From NCBI RefSeq assembly GCF_014805685.1, contig NC_060899.1, positions 11,198,454 to 11,262,453 of the forward strand: a stretch of DNA of 64,000 nucleotides, read 5' to 3'. The notes beneath the pieces were generated by a model that made no database searches, had not been told where the DNA came from, and saw nothing but the letters and a program-made list of their open reading frames with translations. The position numbers and the translations under genes were made by a program. Of this stretch, positions 15,690 through 27,984 are shown piece by piece (position 1 is the stretch's first letter; every line of letters begins with the position of its first letter). The DNA is from Silurus meridionalis. Its lineage: Eukaryota > Chordata > Actinopteri > Siluriformes > Siluridae.

Positions 15690-16710
15690 GGGAAAGGATC
15701 ACTGCTAGCTATCGGCAAAGCAAGCAATTGCATAGGGCCTCAGGCTTGGATGGGGGGGCCAACATAACCTTTACATCAGTTCAGTAATCAAGACGGGCAG
15801 CGTAAGACGAGGCTCTTTATCCATTGGATAAAAATAACTTTCACTCACCTGAAGTGTAACCAGTTAAAATCACTGTTTAATACGAGTTCCCACCATCTGA
15901 GAAGCTAAACAGGCACGCTGCTACGTATCTGTGTTTTTGATTATAAAGTATTACTAAAATAAATAAAGACTCATTCTGGTGATTTGTGTCAGTGCCATTT
16001 AAAGATTATTATTAAAGATTTTGTTCATATTTTATATAGTGGGTTTATTCTGAGTTTGTGAATACTAAAGGAAAAAGAAAAGTTTGTAAATAAAATACAG
16101 CTTACCCCTATTTTACTGTACAGGGTAGACACAACATTTTCATTAATCCAAATAGTGGATAAGTGTGTTATTACTGAAAAATTGCTAAAAGTCCTGATGG
16201 TGATTAAGGTAGTATGTCTATGTGGGATATTTATAATAAAATTATAATCTTAAACCTACTAAGGTTAGCATTCTAAAGAAAAACATTATTAAAACAAATT
16301 ATTATTTTACATGGCCAAGGAAGAAGAAGCTGGTTTAGATGAACTTCCATACCTCTTTTTGATTTTGTTTAGTGTTGACCTTAGTTCAATTTTAATTCTT
16401 CTACTTCTTCTTCTTCTTCTTCTTCCGGCTGCTCCCATTAGGGGTCGCCACAGCGGATCATCCTTCTCCATACCCCTCTGTCCTCTACATCGGCCTCTTT
16501 TAAACCAACTACCTGCAAGTTGAATTAATAGACACATTTAAGTAAATATATAAAAGTACTGATACCAGTTTTGTATAAATAAAAAGATAAGAGATTCAAT
16601 TAGTTTCAAGTGCTTTTTATTTATCCTGAGAGGTGAAAGGAAGGAGGCCAGGGGGAGTCTTCAATATAAATTTTGCCCAGGGCCTCCAAATGTCTAGAAC
16701 CGACCCTGCT
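15690..16710. mobile_element. Possible hAT-like element with an RTE tail nested in it
   Basis: The left side has CTATCGGCAAAGCAAGCAATTG and AGGGCCTC; the right side ends GCCCAGGGCCTCCAAATG then TCTAGAACCGACCCTG. These resemble the degenerate ends of a fish hAT-type element. The terminal inverted match is weak, so the boundaries are guesses. The RTE fragment 16399-16518 lies inside. Confidence 0.3.
16399..16518 (-). mobile_element. RTE LINE 3'-end fragment
   Basis: TTCTTCTTCTTCCGGCTGCT, then CCCATTAGGGGTCGCCACAG, CGGATCATCC and ACATCGGCCTCTTT, closely match 2711-2800. This is a very short 5'-truncated insertion with its (AAG)n tail. Confidence 0.85.
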
Positions 16711-19362
16711 GGTACCTCAGATACATGTGAACTTAGATGGCACTTAATTTGCAGCACTATATAAGTGATTTCACACTCCAGGACATTCTCTCATGCAAAG
16801 TGTGGAGAGAAACACGGATGCTTCCAGAAAAGTGTGTTTTGTTTGCTGATTTCAAACATACAGCTGATAGAAACCTGCTTTAAATACACTTGCCTGCTGT
16901 TACTGTTCCACAGCAGTGAACTTTTATTCACTACTGTTCCACAGCAGTGAATATTTGTGTGTTAGCAACTAACTAGCCAGCAGAGAGTAGTAAGTCATGT
17001 TAGCAAATGCCTAGCATTAGTTATAGCACACTAATGCTGATAAGTATCTTCTGTGATTAGTATGATCAGTGACTTTTTTTTTTTTTAAAACATACTAAAA
17101 CACACAGTGTGCATAGCCATGCAGATTTTAGGTCACTCTGTAAATGTAATGTAAAGGAAATGCTAGTTTGTGATGACTAGCTTCAGAGGATAATCAAAAT
17201 CCAAAGCTGAAGAGGTGCCAGTTATACTTTTTTACCAGATGTAGTTGGAAAATTATATGTTGTGACTTCTCCATGTTGTGACCATCTCCATAAATTATGT
17301 TTGAGGAAGGAACTAATACCAGGAGAGATAATCACAGGGTATCTAGATTGGGCTAGTTTTTTCTTTTTTCTTTTTTTTTTTACTTTTTTTTTTTGCAAAC
17401 AAAGGCAATGTGTAAATTTATACAATGTGTCTATGATGTACAGAACAATTTTGCAATTTTTTTTTATTTTTATAAATTAAACTATAATAAATATATATAA
17501 TTGTTAATTTGCTGAGAAGCTGCTTTGGTATGCTAATGCAATGTACTTGTTACATGTGACAACATAAAGGCATTTGTTGTTTCCAGTCTCCAAAATATCT
17601 GGGCTGGTTTGAGATATTTTGGGATGTAGTTGGGATGGAAATTTTGCAACTCTGGTAATGTTTAACAGAGGAATGTTTAAACCCCTCAGAATGAACAACT
17701 GCCTGTCACTGTTATGCAAAAAAATCAAAAATAAAACCAGCCTATATGATAGGTATTGTGTGATAGTCTAGCAAATTCATTCATGTAGATGTGTTGTGTT
17801 TATTTCATCCTGGTTTACTAAAATCCAGTTATAAACCCTGCTGCAAATCATGGTATATATAATGAGCTCTGTGACCTTGATGTCCATCAGTTTTTTGACA
17901 GTTTGTAGAAAAAAAATTAGCATTTTAGCTTAGCATCATTAAAACTAAAAAGAGAAAGAATTATTACTATTAATAGCACAGTTCTATGGAGTTCAGTTCT
18001 CAATTCTGGTTGATCAGTATGTGTTGATTAAGTAAGAAATAATAAAAAAATTAAAAAAAAAAATTAAAAAAGCATTTTATTTGTTTTGTATTACGACATA
18101 TGTCAGGTTCATCAACTGGCAAACCAAGAACCAGAAAATGATTTTACCTGATCGAATCAAACTCTACCGTAGCAGATCGACAAATGAACAAAGGAAAACG
18201 AACCACTGTAATCAACCAGCACTGCTGCTCACATGAATCTATTTCAGTTATTTTACCCAAAGAAAAGAGTTTTTACAGACTTCAAAAGATTGTATTTTAT
18301 TTCAATTAGTCTCTCCAGTCGGATTAGTGAAATGATGACATGGTTAAATGCTGAAAACAGAATGTTTATAGACGATCAGACAGAGAAGTTGCGTTTATTC
18401 TTCCTACTTCTAGTTCACACATCTGTTCAGACCCAAGTGCGAATCAAAACATTACTCCAAATTGCAGAGGCTTATTTATTTCGATTTATAACTATAAACT
18501 AATCATTAATGAGTAAATGTAAAAAGCATCCTGTAATGTAGTTGCTTCTGGACATATGTAAGCAAGAAGCTGAATGTAACTAGTGCTTTGGCCTCAAATG
18601 TTACAATAAACAGATTAAAAAAGTGTGATTATTTAATGAAAATTAAACTGTAATATTGGAATATTGCTGTTGCTGTAAGAAGAATAAAACCCTTTGGGAT
18701 GTGCAGTGATAGTAAAATTGAAAATAATAAAAATGACAGTAGGAACACAAAGATTGGGACCCAGGGTCAGTCCTCTTTGCTGGATGTTTCCCGTCAGAAC
18801 AATGATATCAGGAGCACATTATTGTAAGAAGTGATAATTATGTGAGCCTCTTCTGTGCTTGGGGGTCATTTTTTGGATCTACAAATCACCAACAAAACAC
18901 CTCGGTTTCAATGTTTTGCCTTGGGTTAGATATAAATGGTGGAATAATCGGACATCTTTCATGTTCATGAAACACATTTTCTTGAATAGGGCAGTATCAT
19001 GTGGCATCAGACTGTACAGATATTCAGAAATATACTGCGCTGAGGCTGCATGGCTGAAAGTAAAGAGAGACAGAAAAACAGAGATGTGTCGTGATTGCAC
19101 GTGAGCACACGTGTGTTTGACTTTCCCTGGTAAAATGTGATTTAAAGTACAGACAAAAGCTTTTCAGACAATCACCACCTGTCTCAGCACAGCTCCACTT
19201 AGTGTGAGATTTACTTAGACAGGATTACCACTCAAAAGTAATCAAGTTAGCTGTGTTGCTTTACAGCATACGTGAACAAAATATGATGATAAAATGTATG
19301 CTTTTGCTAGGATCGTGCTATCCTTCACATGCTTGCCTGCTTCCCTCTGTCTTCCAAACCTA
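16711..19362. other. No gene seen
   Basis: AT-rich non-coding. It includes an exact short direct repeat (CTGTTCCACAGCAGTGAA at about 16904 and 16934) and poly-T runs. ORFs such as 18233-18502 show no recognisable domain. Confidence 0.45.
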
Positions 19363-19374
19363 CACACACACACA

Positions 19375-19438
<64 letters not shown>
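19363..19438. repeat. (CA)n microsatellite
   Basis: CA run with one AGA interruption near 19372. Confidence 0.96.
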
Positions 19439-19442
<4 letters not shown>

Positions 19443-19654
19443 ACAGATAGTGAGGATGGGCATTCTTTTAATACCTTTCATGAATACTATTTATAATTCA
19501 TATAAATGTTTAATGTATGAATGATATTATTTTACACATAATAAAAATATGTTTGAAATATTTATATATTATTATATATTATATATACTTTATAGAATAA
19601 TTATATATACACACCACTTTGCACATTTTATATAATTCTGGACAATTATTCCTA

Positions 19655-19785
<131 letters not shown>

Positions 19786-19908
19786 ACATTTAAATCATAC
19801 TAATACCTAAACCCATATGGCATATACATTTTAACTTTTTTTCTAAATAGCACTAATAATAAAAACAAACACAAAAAGTGCATGTGTCCATGTAGAAATG
19901 CTATGAGA

Positions 19909-19979
<71 letters not shown>
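19909..19979. repeat. (AAT)n microsatellite, about 24 units
   Basis: Uninterrupted trinucleotide tract. Confidence 0.97.
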
Positions 19980-19980
<1 letters not shown>

Positions 19981-20214
19981 GCATACATAACAAAGTCTAA
20001 ATACATAGAGAAATACACCTAATGATATATGTAAAAAAGGTTCCACTTCTGTTTTACATATATAAACTGTCATGTCTAAGATGATGAGCAAATTATAAAA
20101 ATATTGTTTGGTATTTTGTTATATTGTTATTGTTATTTGGTATAGAAAATATTGCATGGTTACATTTAGAACAGGTAAATATGTTCGATTAAGTTGCGAT
20201 GAATCACTCATTAC

Positions 20215-20272
20215 AATCATGCGATTAATCGCAATTCAATATTTTAATACTGAATTGCGAAAATAGTATTAA
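20215..20272. repeat. Nested palindromes (ATGCGATTAATCGCAATT)
   Basis: The perfect palindrome TGCGATTAATCGCA is followed by CGCAATTCAATATT ... AATACTGAATTGCG, an inverted pair of 14 bases with one mismatch. It is probably the decayed tip of a DNA transposon. Confidence 0.45.
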
Positions 20273-20419
20273 AGATATTCCTGAGACATGTTGCATTGGT
20301 AATGAAAAACGTTCACAAATAACGTTTGCCAAATTGCAGTGATCTTTTAGTGATCGTTTTTGGAGAAAAAAAACATTTAAATAGCTTAAGCATAAATATT
20401 AGCCCTCGACATGAAGGGG

Positions 20420-20775
20420 TTAAAATGAGCAAAGGAGAAGATACAGTTGCTTGCAGAGTGTCTTTATTTAGGTATTTTTAATCACATGGTCAGAATCCGC
20501 AGCAGGAGTTAGAGATCATCATCATCAGGAAGCCTTAATTTACATAATACAGGCAGGTAAAATAAAATGAGATAAAGCACTAGGCTAAAGACAAGAAATA
20601 GCACTAGGAAACAGATAGAAAAACAAGAACCAGGGCATCAGAAATAGATCGGAAATACACACACACAGAACACAGATGAGGCAAACTGCTCAGAGGTGAC
20701 GTTAATGATTAGGGGGCGTGGTCAGGGGGGAAACAAATACGGCAGACATGAAATATTTGGGTTCTGTGACAAATA
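20420..20775. repeat. Possible dispersed repeat fragment
   Basis: It has the style of a fish repeat starting GAGTGTCTTTATTTAGG and ending with GGGGGCGTGGTCAGG and GGGTTCTGTGAC. There is no second copy here, so the class is unresolved. Confidence 0.3.
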
Positions 20776-21429
20776 CAGCTTTCCTCATTTATTTAAGAAT
20801 TGAATCCGAAGCCTAGGACCTAAAGTCTCATAAATCACTTGTTAGTCATGTTATTGCAGCATGTTAGCGGCACTCTAATGAGAGAATAATGTCACAAGGC
20901 TGACTGGCTCTGACAGAAATATTGTTCAAATTTAGGTCAGATAAAAAGAAAGAGGTTTATTTATACATGCAGCAAGCTATTTCTTTTTTTTGGGAAGGGG
21001 GGGGTTCATTTTTTTCTTATCGTGTCCCAGTGTAATAAACCTTTCAGAATGATTTTGCACCTGAGTGCCAGGATTCTTTTTATACTAGCATTTTTAAAGG
21101 CAAAAAAAATTCCCGATTGTGGTTCACAATGGCCAATCTGTAATCATTTTATTAAAAAAAAAAAAAGCAAATACAAGAAAATTCACAGGAAGAATTCGAT
21201 GTCATTTATTTCAACACAATTGGCACCCAATTATGAGCACAGGTTTAATACCAGACTATAACGGTGTGTGTGTCTGGTGCAACCCAAATGGAGATATAAG
21301 GAAAAGAAAAAGAAAAAAATGTGTCAGCTCCACACTTTGTCAGAAGAAACTTCTATTGTATTTACAAGTGAAAAGAGATGCAATTGAGGGAATTTTTTTT
21401 TTTTTGGTGAAGCAAAACTTTAAAGAAAA

Positions 21430-21960
21430 TAACAAGTGAAGCCCAGGCCACCCAGGAATAAGAGTGACACACACACACATGTATGCACGCTCACACAGTC
21501 GGGTTGTCATCACTGAAGCACGGCTCGTAATTGGAAGGAGGTGTTGGGAGATAATGAAGGCCGATCCCACACCTGCCACACCGTTGGGATTTCTCTTCAC
21601 TGGCCACTTATATCTTCTGCAGTCCCTCTGTCTTAAGGGCAAGAGTGTGAGAAACAAACTAATGGGGGAAAAAACACACACACAAGGTGCTGCAGGGAAG
21701 TTCCCTTTTAAGATTACTGTACTTCTCCTCCACCCTCGCTCGAGTATACAGGAGTCCCGAGATACTGTCTGGTGTCAAATATTTCAGACGAACAAATGCG
21801 AAAGTGCTGCAGCAGCAAATTTAGTTTGAAATTTCGTTTCGTGAGGCGCACTCTAAAACTGGGTTGTCTTCAGTGACAGCAGCATGTGCAGAATGATTTA
21901 GATGACTACCTGGAGCAGGTTACGCATCCAAGAGACGAGGGAGTTGGAGTGGCCTAGCTT
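21430..21960. promoter_or_regulatory. Candidate conserved non-coding block
   Basis: Repeat-free, balanced base composition. It contains GGCTCGTAATTGGAAGG (homeobox-like TAATTG) and dense unique sequence unlike the AT-rich flanks. ORFs across it have no domain. Candidate enhancer by composition and gene-desert context only. Confidence 0.25.
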
Positions 21961-22880
21961 CCTGCAGCAGCTGCAGTACACACTCCAACCATGCTTCAAC
22001 ACACTTTTGGAAAAAAAAAAAAAGAACGAGTAGAAGGAAAAGGCTAGAGAAGAGTCAGAAAAAGCTCCAAAGCTTTTTCAACAATGTGGAATAGGCTAAA
22101 ACTATGATAACTATGACTTTTACTATTGCTGCTTATATAAGACGATTCCTACATTTAAAAGGTTCCTAGGAAAAAAAAACACTTAGAAATATTCAGCCTA
22201 TCTATCTTGCAGATATAATATCTGTAACCATGTTCTGAAGCTGAGATGAAAAGCATCCAAAAAAAAAAAAAAACGAGTCTCTGGCTAATGTTTAATGGGA
22301 GCTTACTGACCTGTAGGCACTGCTGTAGAAAGCAGGTCACCACACAAAGGCCGTATAGAACACAAGCATTATTCACTCCTTAATACCACCCTGTTAGCTC
22401 TGACGTTCCTCAGAGGTCACTTGTGCCAGTGCACGATTCGGCGAGTCTTTTAGAATAGCATTATTCAAAGGTTATAAAGATCATTTGTACTTTTTTCTTC
22501 TACTGCTTGGAGATGCAGTATACAATACAGATTATGGAGTGCTCTATTGAATCCTACAAAATAAATTGTGAAGCTGTAAAAATTGTGCATTTAAATTGTG
22601 AAGAGTGCAAATAGGACAGTCAGATCTCCATCACAAATTTCATTAATGCATGTTGTCTCGAACAAAGAAAAAATTTACTTTCTCTGCACTCAAACACCTG
22701 TGCTCATTTACGCAAATATCCAATCAGACAATCATGTGCCCACAGTGCAAGACAAAATCATGCAGATATAGGTCAAGAGTGTATTTACTTTAAAGGAACA
22801 GAAAGAAAAGAATGTGATCTCATTGAATATATTCATTTCATTGTTGTTAATGGCAGACATTTTAGAAACTGGGATTTTTA
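21961..22880. other. No gene seen
   Basis: AT-rich non-coding sequence with poly-A and poly-T runs. Confidence 0.5.
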
Positions 22881-23370
22881 CATTCAACAGTCTCTGGAGT
22901 TTGCACCAAATGGTGAGACAAACAAAGCACACCCTGTGAGTGAATGGCAACTCGTAAAGGAGCTTTGTTCTTCAATGAGAAATGTCAGATGAGCATGGCC
23001 AGACTGTTTAGATCCAATAAAATAGGCTACAGTAACTGTAATAATTACTCTTTATAACCCGTGATAAACTGCAAAGCATCTCAGAACACACAAGAAGTTA
23101 AGTATTAAGCAGAATTGACTCCAGCAGCAGAAGACCACATTGGTGCATATGGCATTTGGGACAAGAACAGGAATCTGGGGCTGGGGCACAGGCTCACACA
23201 AAGATAAAAACGTAATGTTTCTTTTTTCAATCTCGTAGGGACTGTTTGTGAAAATCTCAGGAGATCAGCAGTTTCGAAAAACTCAAAGCAGCCTGGTCAA
23301 AGTCACTGAGATCAGAATTTCTTTTCATTTGTCTGCAGTTTGATGTGAACATTAGCTGACTCTCTTGACC
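22880..23370 (+). mobile_element. Tc1-like element, decayed transposase 5' half
   Basis: GGGATTTTTACATTCAACAG, TCTCTGGAGTTTGCACC, ATGGCCAGACTGTTTAGATC, CAGCAGAAGACCACATTGG and AACAGGAATCTGGGGCTGGGG are the successive landmarks of a common fish Tc1-like transposase gene (helix-turn-helix half). They overlap in kind with 47800-48045. A reversed piece of the same family (AAAATCTCAGGAGATCAGCAG) follows at 23253. Confidence 0.65.
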
Positions 23371-23459
23371 TGAAATTCACTCAAGCTTTAAACACTTGTA
23401 GATGATTGTTAGATTTTGGACAATAAAGAGGCTGAATTTGTAAATAATATACCAATGAG

Positions 23460-24730
23460 CAAATTCAGCCTTAGTAAATGAAAATCCTGGCAAATCCTTT
23501 ATCTGCAGTAAAGGCAGGCTCTGCAGCAGACTTTTCAAGTGCATTGTGTATTCTAGCCTTGTCTGCCGGGTTTACCACGGACACGGTATTGGTTCGTTTG
23601 CACGCTTCATCGGATTTGCTCTCATAGAAGTGTGTGAAACTACACAGGCTTATATCAGGCACAACATATTCGGTAACCATAAATCCTTCTTTCGTGCTGT
23701 CCCCTCTGGTAATACGTCTCTCTTTACGTGTGCTTCCATTTGCTAATGTGGATCTGATTTCTTCTAATCGCACTGATAAGCCACGGCGCAATGCATCTGG
23801 AAATAACCGACACCCAAAAAGCAGGGGCCTTATCGAGACGAATCTGTGCACTATTACAATCCGGAGTTATCCATCACCATCCATCACCAGATCTGGCTGC
23901 AAGAAAGCGATTACACACTCCTGAACCTTTATGGAGATATTATATTGCTTTCATCTGCATTTTTTATAGGGTTCTGATTTGAATCTCATTGCATATATAC
24001 TGCTATCTTGTGCGTCGTCGAATTGCGGCTTCCTCAATTGTGTTTTTGTCGCATCGTCTAAAGAGAGACAGATCACATTTCTTTCTACGAAAAAGAGAAA
24101 GAGAAAAGCACGGTTCAGGTCCGCTTTTTAATGCTATTTGCTCTTGGCCTGCGGAGCAAAAAGGAGCTGTCAATCGCCGCTGCCGTTGCTAATGAGTCGG
24201 CTGGTAAAACTGAGAGTGGTGGGCCCAACTGTCATCCACTAGGTGATGGTTTTAAGACCAGGCACTGATACTTCATTAATTAACCTTCACATTCTATGTA
24301 GATCCGCTCATCAAGATGCAGTTAATTAAAGAAAGGTCATTCCAAGGGCTGCTACGAGGCGGCATCATTACAATGGAGAGACAGCACTATTCACGGAACG
24401 AAAAGAGAAAGAGAAAAAGTGAGAGATGAGAAGACAAGACGGAGAAGGTCGGATGATGAAGGCTAAAGTGGCGCAGACATGATGTGAACTCTTAGACTCT
24501 TCATGTGGCACGAAAGCCAGACGCTTTATTTCCAAACACATTTGTTTTTATACATCACCCTTTTTTCCCTCCTCGTCCATTTCTCTTGCAAAAAGCCCTA
24601 ATGGATAGAGCAAGTGTAAAATATTCATCATCGCCGATCGACAGCATCTATCTTTCAGAATCCCTTTTTTCCAGGCATGCTTTCCTCCTTGATTGCTGAG
24701 GTGAGAGTGACTCTCGCTGACCTTGTGGTC
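23460..24730. promoter_or_regulatory. Candidate conserved non-coding blocks
   Basis: Repeat-free, relatively GC- and CpG-containing. The core 24235-24400 has CTTCATTAATTAACC and GCAGTTAATTAAAGAAAGG (paired homeobox TAATTA motifs) plus GGTCATTCCAAGG. The 126-residue minus ORF at 23471-23851 has no recognisable domain and is better seen as chance. Candidate long-range enhancer; inference. Confidence 0.3.
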
Positions 24731-25254
24731 GTGCTACAAAAATGCCATCCAAAGTAAATAAAAGGTCTAGAACATCAAATAGATATGCTTTATATCTGAG
24801 AGCGCTTCACTTCGAGCTAGTAACTTATTTATTCCCTTATATAAAGGAATATCACAGCCTCTGTGGGCCTCTGCATGATTTTTCCATAGTGAATCCACAC
24901 CTCAACATACACACAGGCACATAAATGTACTACAGACTTTACAGTAAGAAGCAGGATGGAGAAAGAATTTTAAATATCTCATTATGTTCCACAGAAACAG
25001 TTCTTAAACACACATTTTTACAAAACACATGTTTACACTAAGAAATGTATTATATCACATATGTATTTTAGACATAATACTGTTAATCGGAATAGTATTA
25101 ATAATAATTTATAACAAGATTAATTAATTAATATTAATAATTCAACAATGATGATAATAATAATAGCAATATTAATAATAATTATTATTATTACTACTAA
25201 TAAATAACAGTACTGAATTGATATGATTAATAAATAATAATTATGCAACAAAAA
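24731..25254. other. AT-rich spacer, no gene seen
   Basis: Includes an ATA/AAT-rich low-complexity stretch at 25080-25250. Confidence 0.5.
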
Positions 25255-25335
25255 ATAAAAATAAAAATAATAATAATAATTATTATTATTATTAGTAGTA
25301 GTAGTAGTGGTAGTAGTAGTAGTAGTAGTAGTATC
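25255..25335. repeat. (ATA)n / (TAG)n trinucleotide tract
   Basis: AAT and ATT units pass into about 14 TAG units. Confidence 0.9.
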
Positions 25336-25370
25336 AATTTATGTCAATCAGTGGCAACTGGGAAGAATCT

Positions 25371-25756
25371 TTTTTTTTTTTTTTTACATTTTATACAGAC
25401 TTCAGAAAAGTGCAGTTCCTGAACGTAATCGTAATCGTATTCTGTATATCCTAATCCCAAATAATGGTTTAAACCTGGTGAACTTTTAAAAGCTTAAACT
25501 CTAGTTTAAGGTCCAGTAAAAGACACTACCATGTCTTAAAATCAATAAGAAAACAGTTCATTAATTTGCAGTTCATTTAGTGTTGCATCTTGTCTCCAGG
25601 TCTTTTCAGCCTTAGCTCTGAATTGTTCATTTATGTAATCATTTCATACTATATTTGTCACCTTGGCTACAAAACCCTAGATTTTAATCTCTTATGCCAG
25701 CCTATAAACTCAGAAAATGTACACTTCTACCTCACAGCACACTCTGCATTTATTAC

Positions 25757-25800
<44 letters not shown>

Positions 25801-26095
25801 GCATCCTGGAAAAAAATCTGAACACAGTACCATTTTTTACATTTTATACAATATATTTCAGAAAAGAACAGACTTCTCCCAATCCTAATTAATGCAAAAA
25901 CATTTTAAAATCTGGTAAATCTTTAAAAGCTAAAACACTGCCATGTCTAAAATCTACTAGAACGTGCTAAATTAATGTGCATTTAATTCAATTTGTCATT
26001 TTGACAAAAGATTTAGCCACATTCATAGACCCCTACAAACTTAGCAAAAGCCTTAAGACAAATAGCTTGCAAACTAGCTTACATTTATTACAGTT
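25371..26095. repeat. Diverged tandem duplication, about 450-bp period
   Basis: TTTTACATTTTATACA.., TTCAGAAAAG, CCTAAT.., TTTTAAAAGC / TTTAAAAGC, AC(T)ACCATGTCT and ATTTAGTGTTGC-like blocks occur in order at 25371-25600 and again at 25833-26000. Each follows a trinucleotide tract ((TAG)n, (TTA)n). Confidence 0.5.
25755..25800. repeat. (ATT)n microsatellite
   Basis: About 15 ATT units, one early interruption. Confidence 0.95.
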
Positions 26096-26740
26096 GGACT
26101 TTCAGGATCTGTGGGTTAGTTTGCATCATCATTTATATTATTTTCAAATTATTTGAAAGTCAAACGCTGTAACAAACACTAAAAAAAACCCAGCCAAATC
26201 TTTATCCTAGCATATTGTTTTCCACTGAAACGGGATCATTATTATTTAGAAAACAGTGAATTCTGGGCACAGTTGGCTGTTTCCCATAAAATACTGCAAT
26301 AAACTGTTGAAAAGCATTGCATTCTGGGAGTGATTTTAGAATTAACAGTAGAGAGACCCCTCGATTATATCAAACTACTGTATTTATAGAGGAGAAATGC
26401 TGAACAGGAAGCTGTAACGCCAACTTTGTTTTTTTTTTTGTATCCTCCATTGAAAACCTTCTTTTTAAGCACAAATCAAACAATGAGATAAAATGCCTTA
26501 CTTGGCAACCCTGCTGCCAGTATTTTACTGTTAATTTAAATGACATTTTTATCCATGGAATTTAAACATCACTTTTTTTTGTTACTCAGTAATATTAGCT
26601 AGCTAGCCCGCAGATATATGATTTCAGTATCTGAGCCTCTATTTTCTGCTATTTTTACTTAACAGCAACTAATATATCACCAACATTTGTTCATGACAAA
26701 CTATTTAGAAAAAAATTCAATGTTAGCATCCTGAACTTGG
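26096..26740. other. No gene seen
   Basis: AT-rich non-coding sequence. Confidence 0.5.
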
Positions 26741-26744
26741 TGCC

Positions 26745-27115
26745 TCTTCATCCCATTCCACCCCCTACACACACATTGCAACTTCATACAATCCCAGAGT
26801 CACTTGCACATACTAGTGCACATATTGTACTGTTGCGTATGAGTGTATTTTGTATAGATTGCATCACAGTATTGCATTTGTATATTTGCGTATCGTGTAT
26901 ATTTTAGTGTATATTTTTTACCATATCGTACGATGCGCACTGTTCGTGTTGTGTCGCAATCTGTGTGTACTCCACTTTTTGTCTCATGTCTCTGGTGCTA
27001 TGTTGTAACACTGTTTGTGTGGCACATCTCTGGAACCGGATACCAAAATATTCACTACAAGATTCACACACTGTACATATCAGCAAATACAAGTACAAAC
27101 TTATTGTAGCTGTGG
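26745..27115 (+). mobile_element. Probable LINE 3' untranslated tail
   Basis: CACTTGCACATACTAGTGCAC, ATATTGTACTGTTGCG and GCATTTGTATATTTGC resemble the 3' tail at 38560-38870 of the L2-like LINE (TTTGCATATACAGT.., ATATTGTACTGTTGTGCAG). No coding part is attached. Confidence 0.4.
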
Positions 27116-27279
27116 TAACACACGAGTAATATTCTTCACTACACTAGTTAACTAAAAAACTTTGCCATTTGTTTCCATGTTAATTAAATACACCACACTA
27201 AAGTTTATTCAATCCATGACCAAAATCACCACATATAAATTTACAGCATGTTTCTAAAAGTTGCTATATTACAGAACTC

Positions 27280-27832
27280 TTGCCTCCATGGGTAAATGAA
27301 ATTTCAGACTCAGCTCTGAATTTCCCAACTGTTCATTTATGTAAACATTTTATACTGTATTTTCATGCTGCATTTGCCATCATGGCTGCACAACTCATTA
27401 TAACCTTCTTCCATAACACCTCACCGCTACGCTTTCTCTACTGGCTTGCTGCAGCTGTAGATTCAAAACTTCTGATGTTCACCTACAAAGGCAAAAACTG
27501 ACCAGCATTGCTTTAATTACAGCTCAATCTCACTTTATCTCACTCCGCACTGCACCACAATCCATCTGATCCTCCACCACTGCTTGACCGGTCCCACCAT
27601 GGTTCCACTTAGGGTACAAGAAAGATATACTTCATGACTTTTATCTGTTTTGCTTTTCTAACTATATCCTGAGTTACTTCTTCAATTATATTCTCTTCCA
27701 ACAAAGTTTTTAGACTGATGTAATTCTTAGTATGTGACCTAGTGAACCAGTACAAGATTGTATTTATTGACAGAGCATGTCTGTAAGCTGCTTTGAATAA
27801 GGGCATCTGCCAAATGCTATAAAATATAATTC
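27280..27832. repeat. Repeat ending in a SINE/LINE-type tail
   Basis: The end GTCTGTAAGCTGCTTTGAATAAGGGCATCTGCCAAATGC (27767-27820) is the tail shared by many fish SINEs and L2-related elements. Upstream the limits are unclear. Confidence 0.5.
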
Positions 27833-27984
27833 TAAATATAAATCATGGTTTTGTTACTCTCACTGATGGTAAGCTAGAATTTGGTTAAATATTAGTATAA
27901 TTGGTTTATTATAATGAAAATATCAATGAATTAATATTACTGATGGTGTATTGGTGTTGATGAATGATTCTTGTTCATGTTAAA
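27833..27984. other. Short unassigned spacer
   Basis: Nothing recognised. Confidence 0.4.

Noticed and set aside
23471..23851. 126-residue minus-strand ORF
   Set aside because: No recognisable domain, no splice context, and it lies in a block that looks regulatory. A codon-substitution test would decide.
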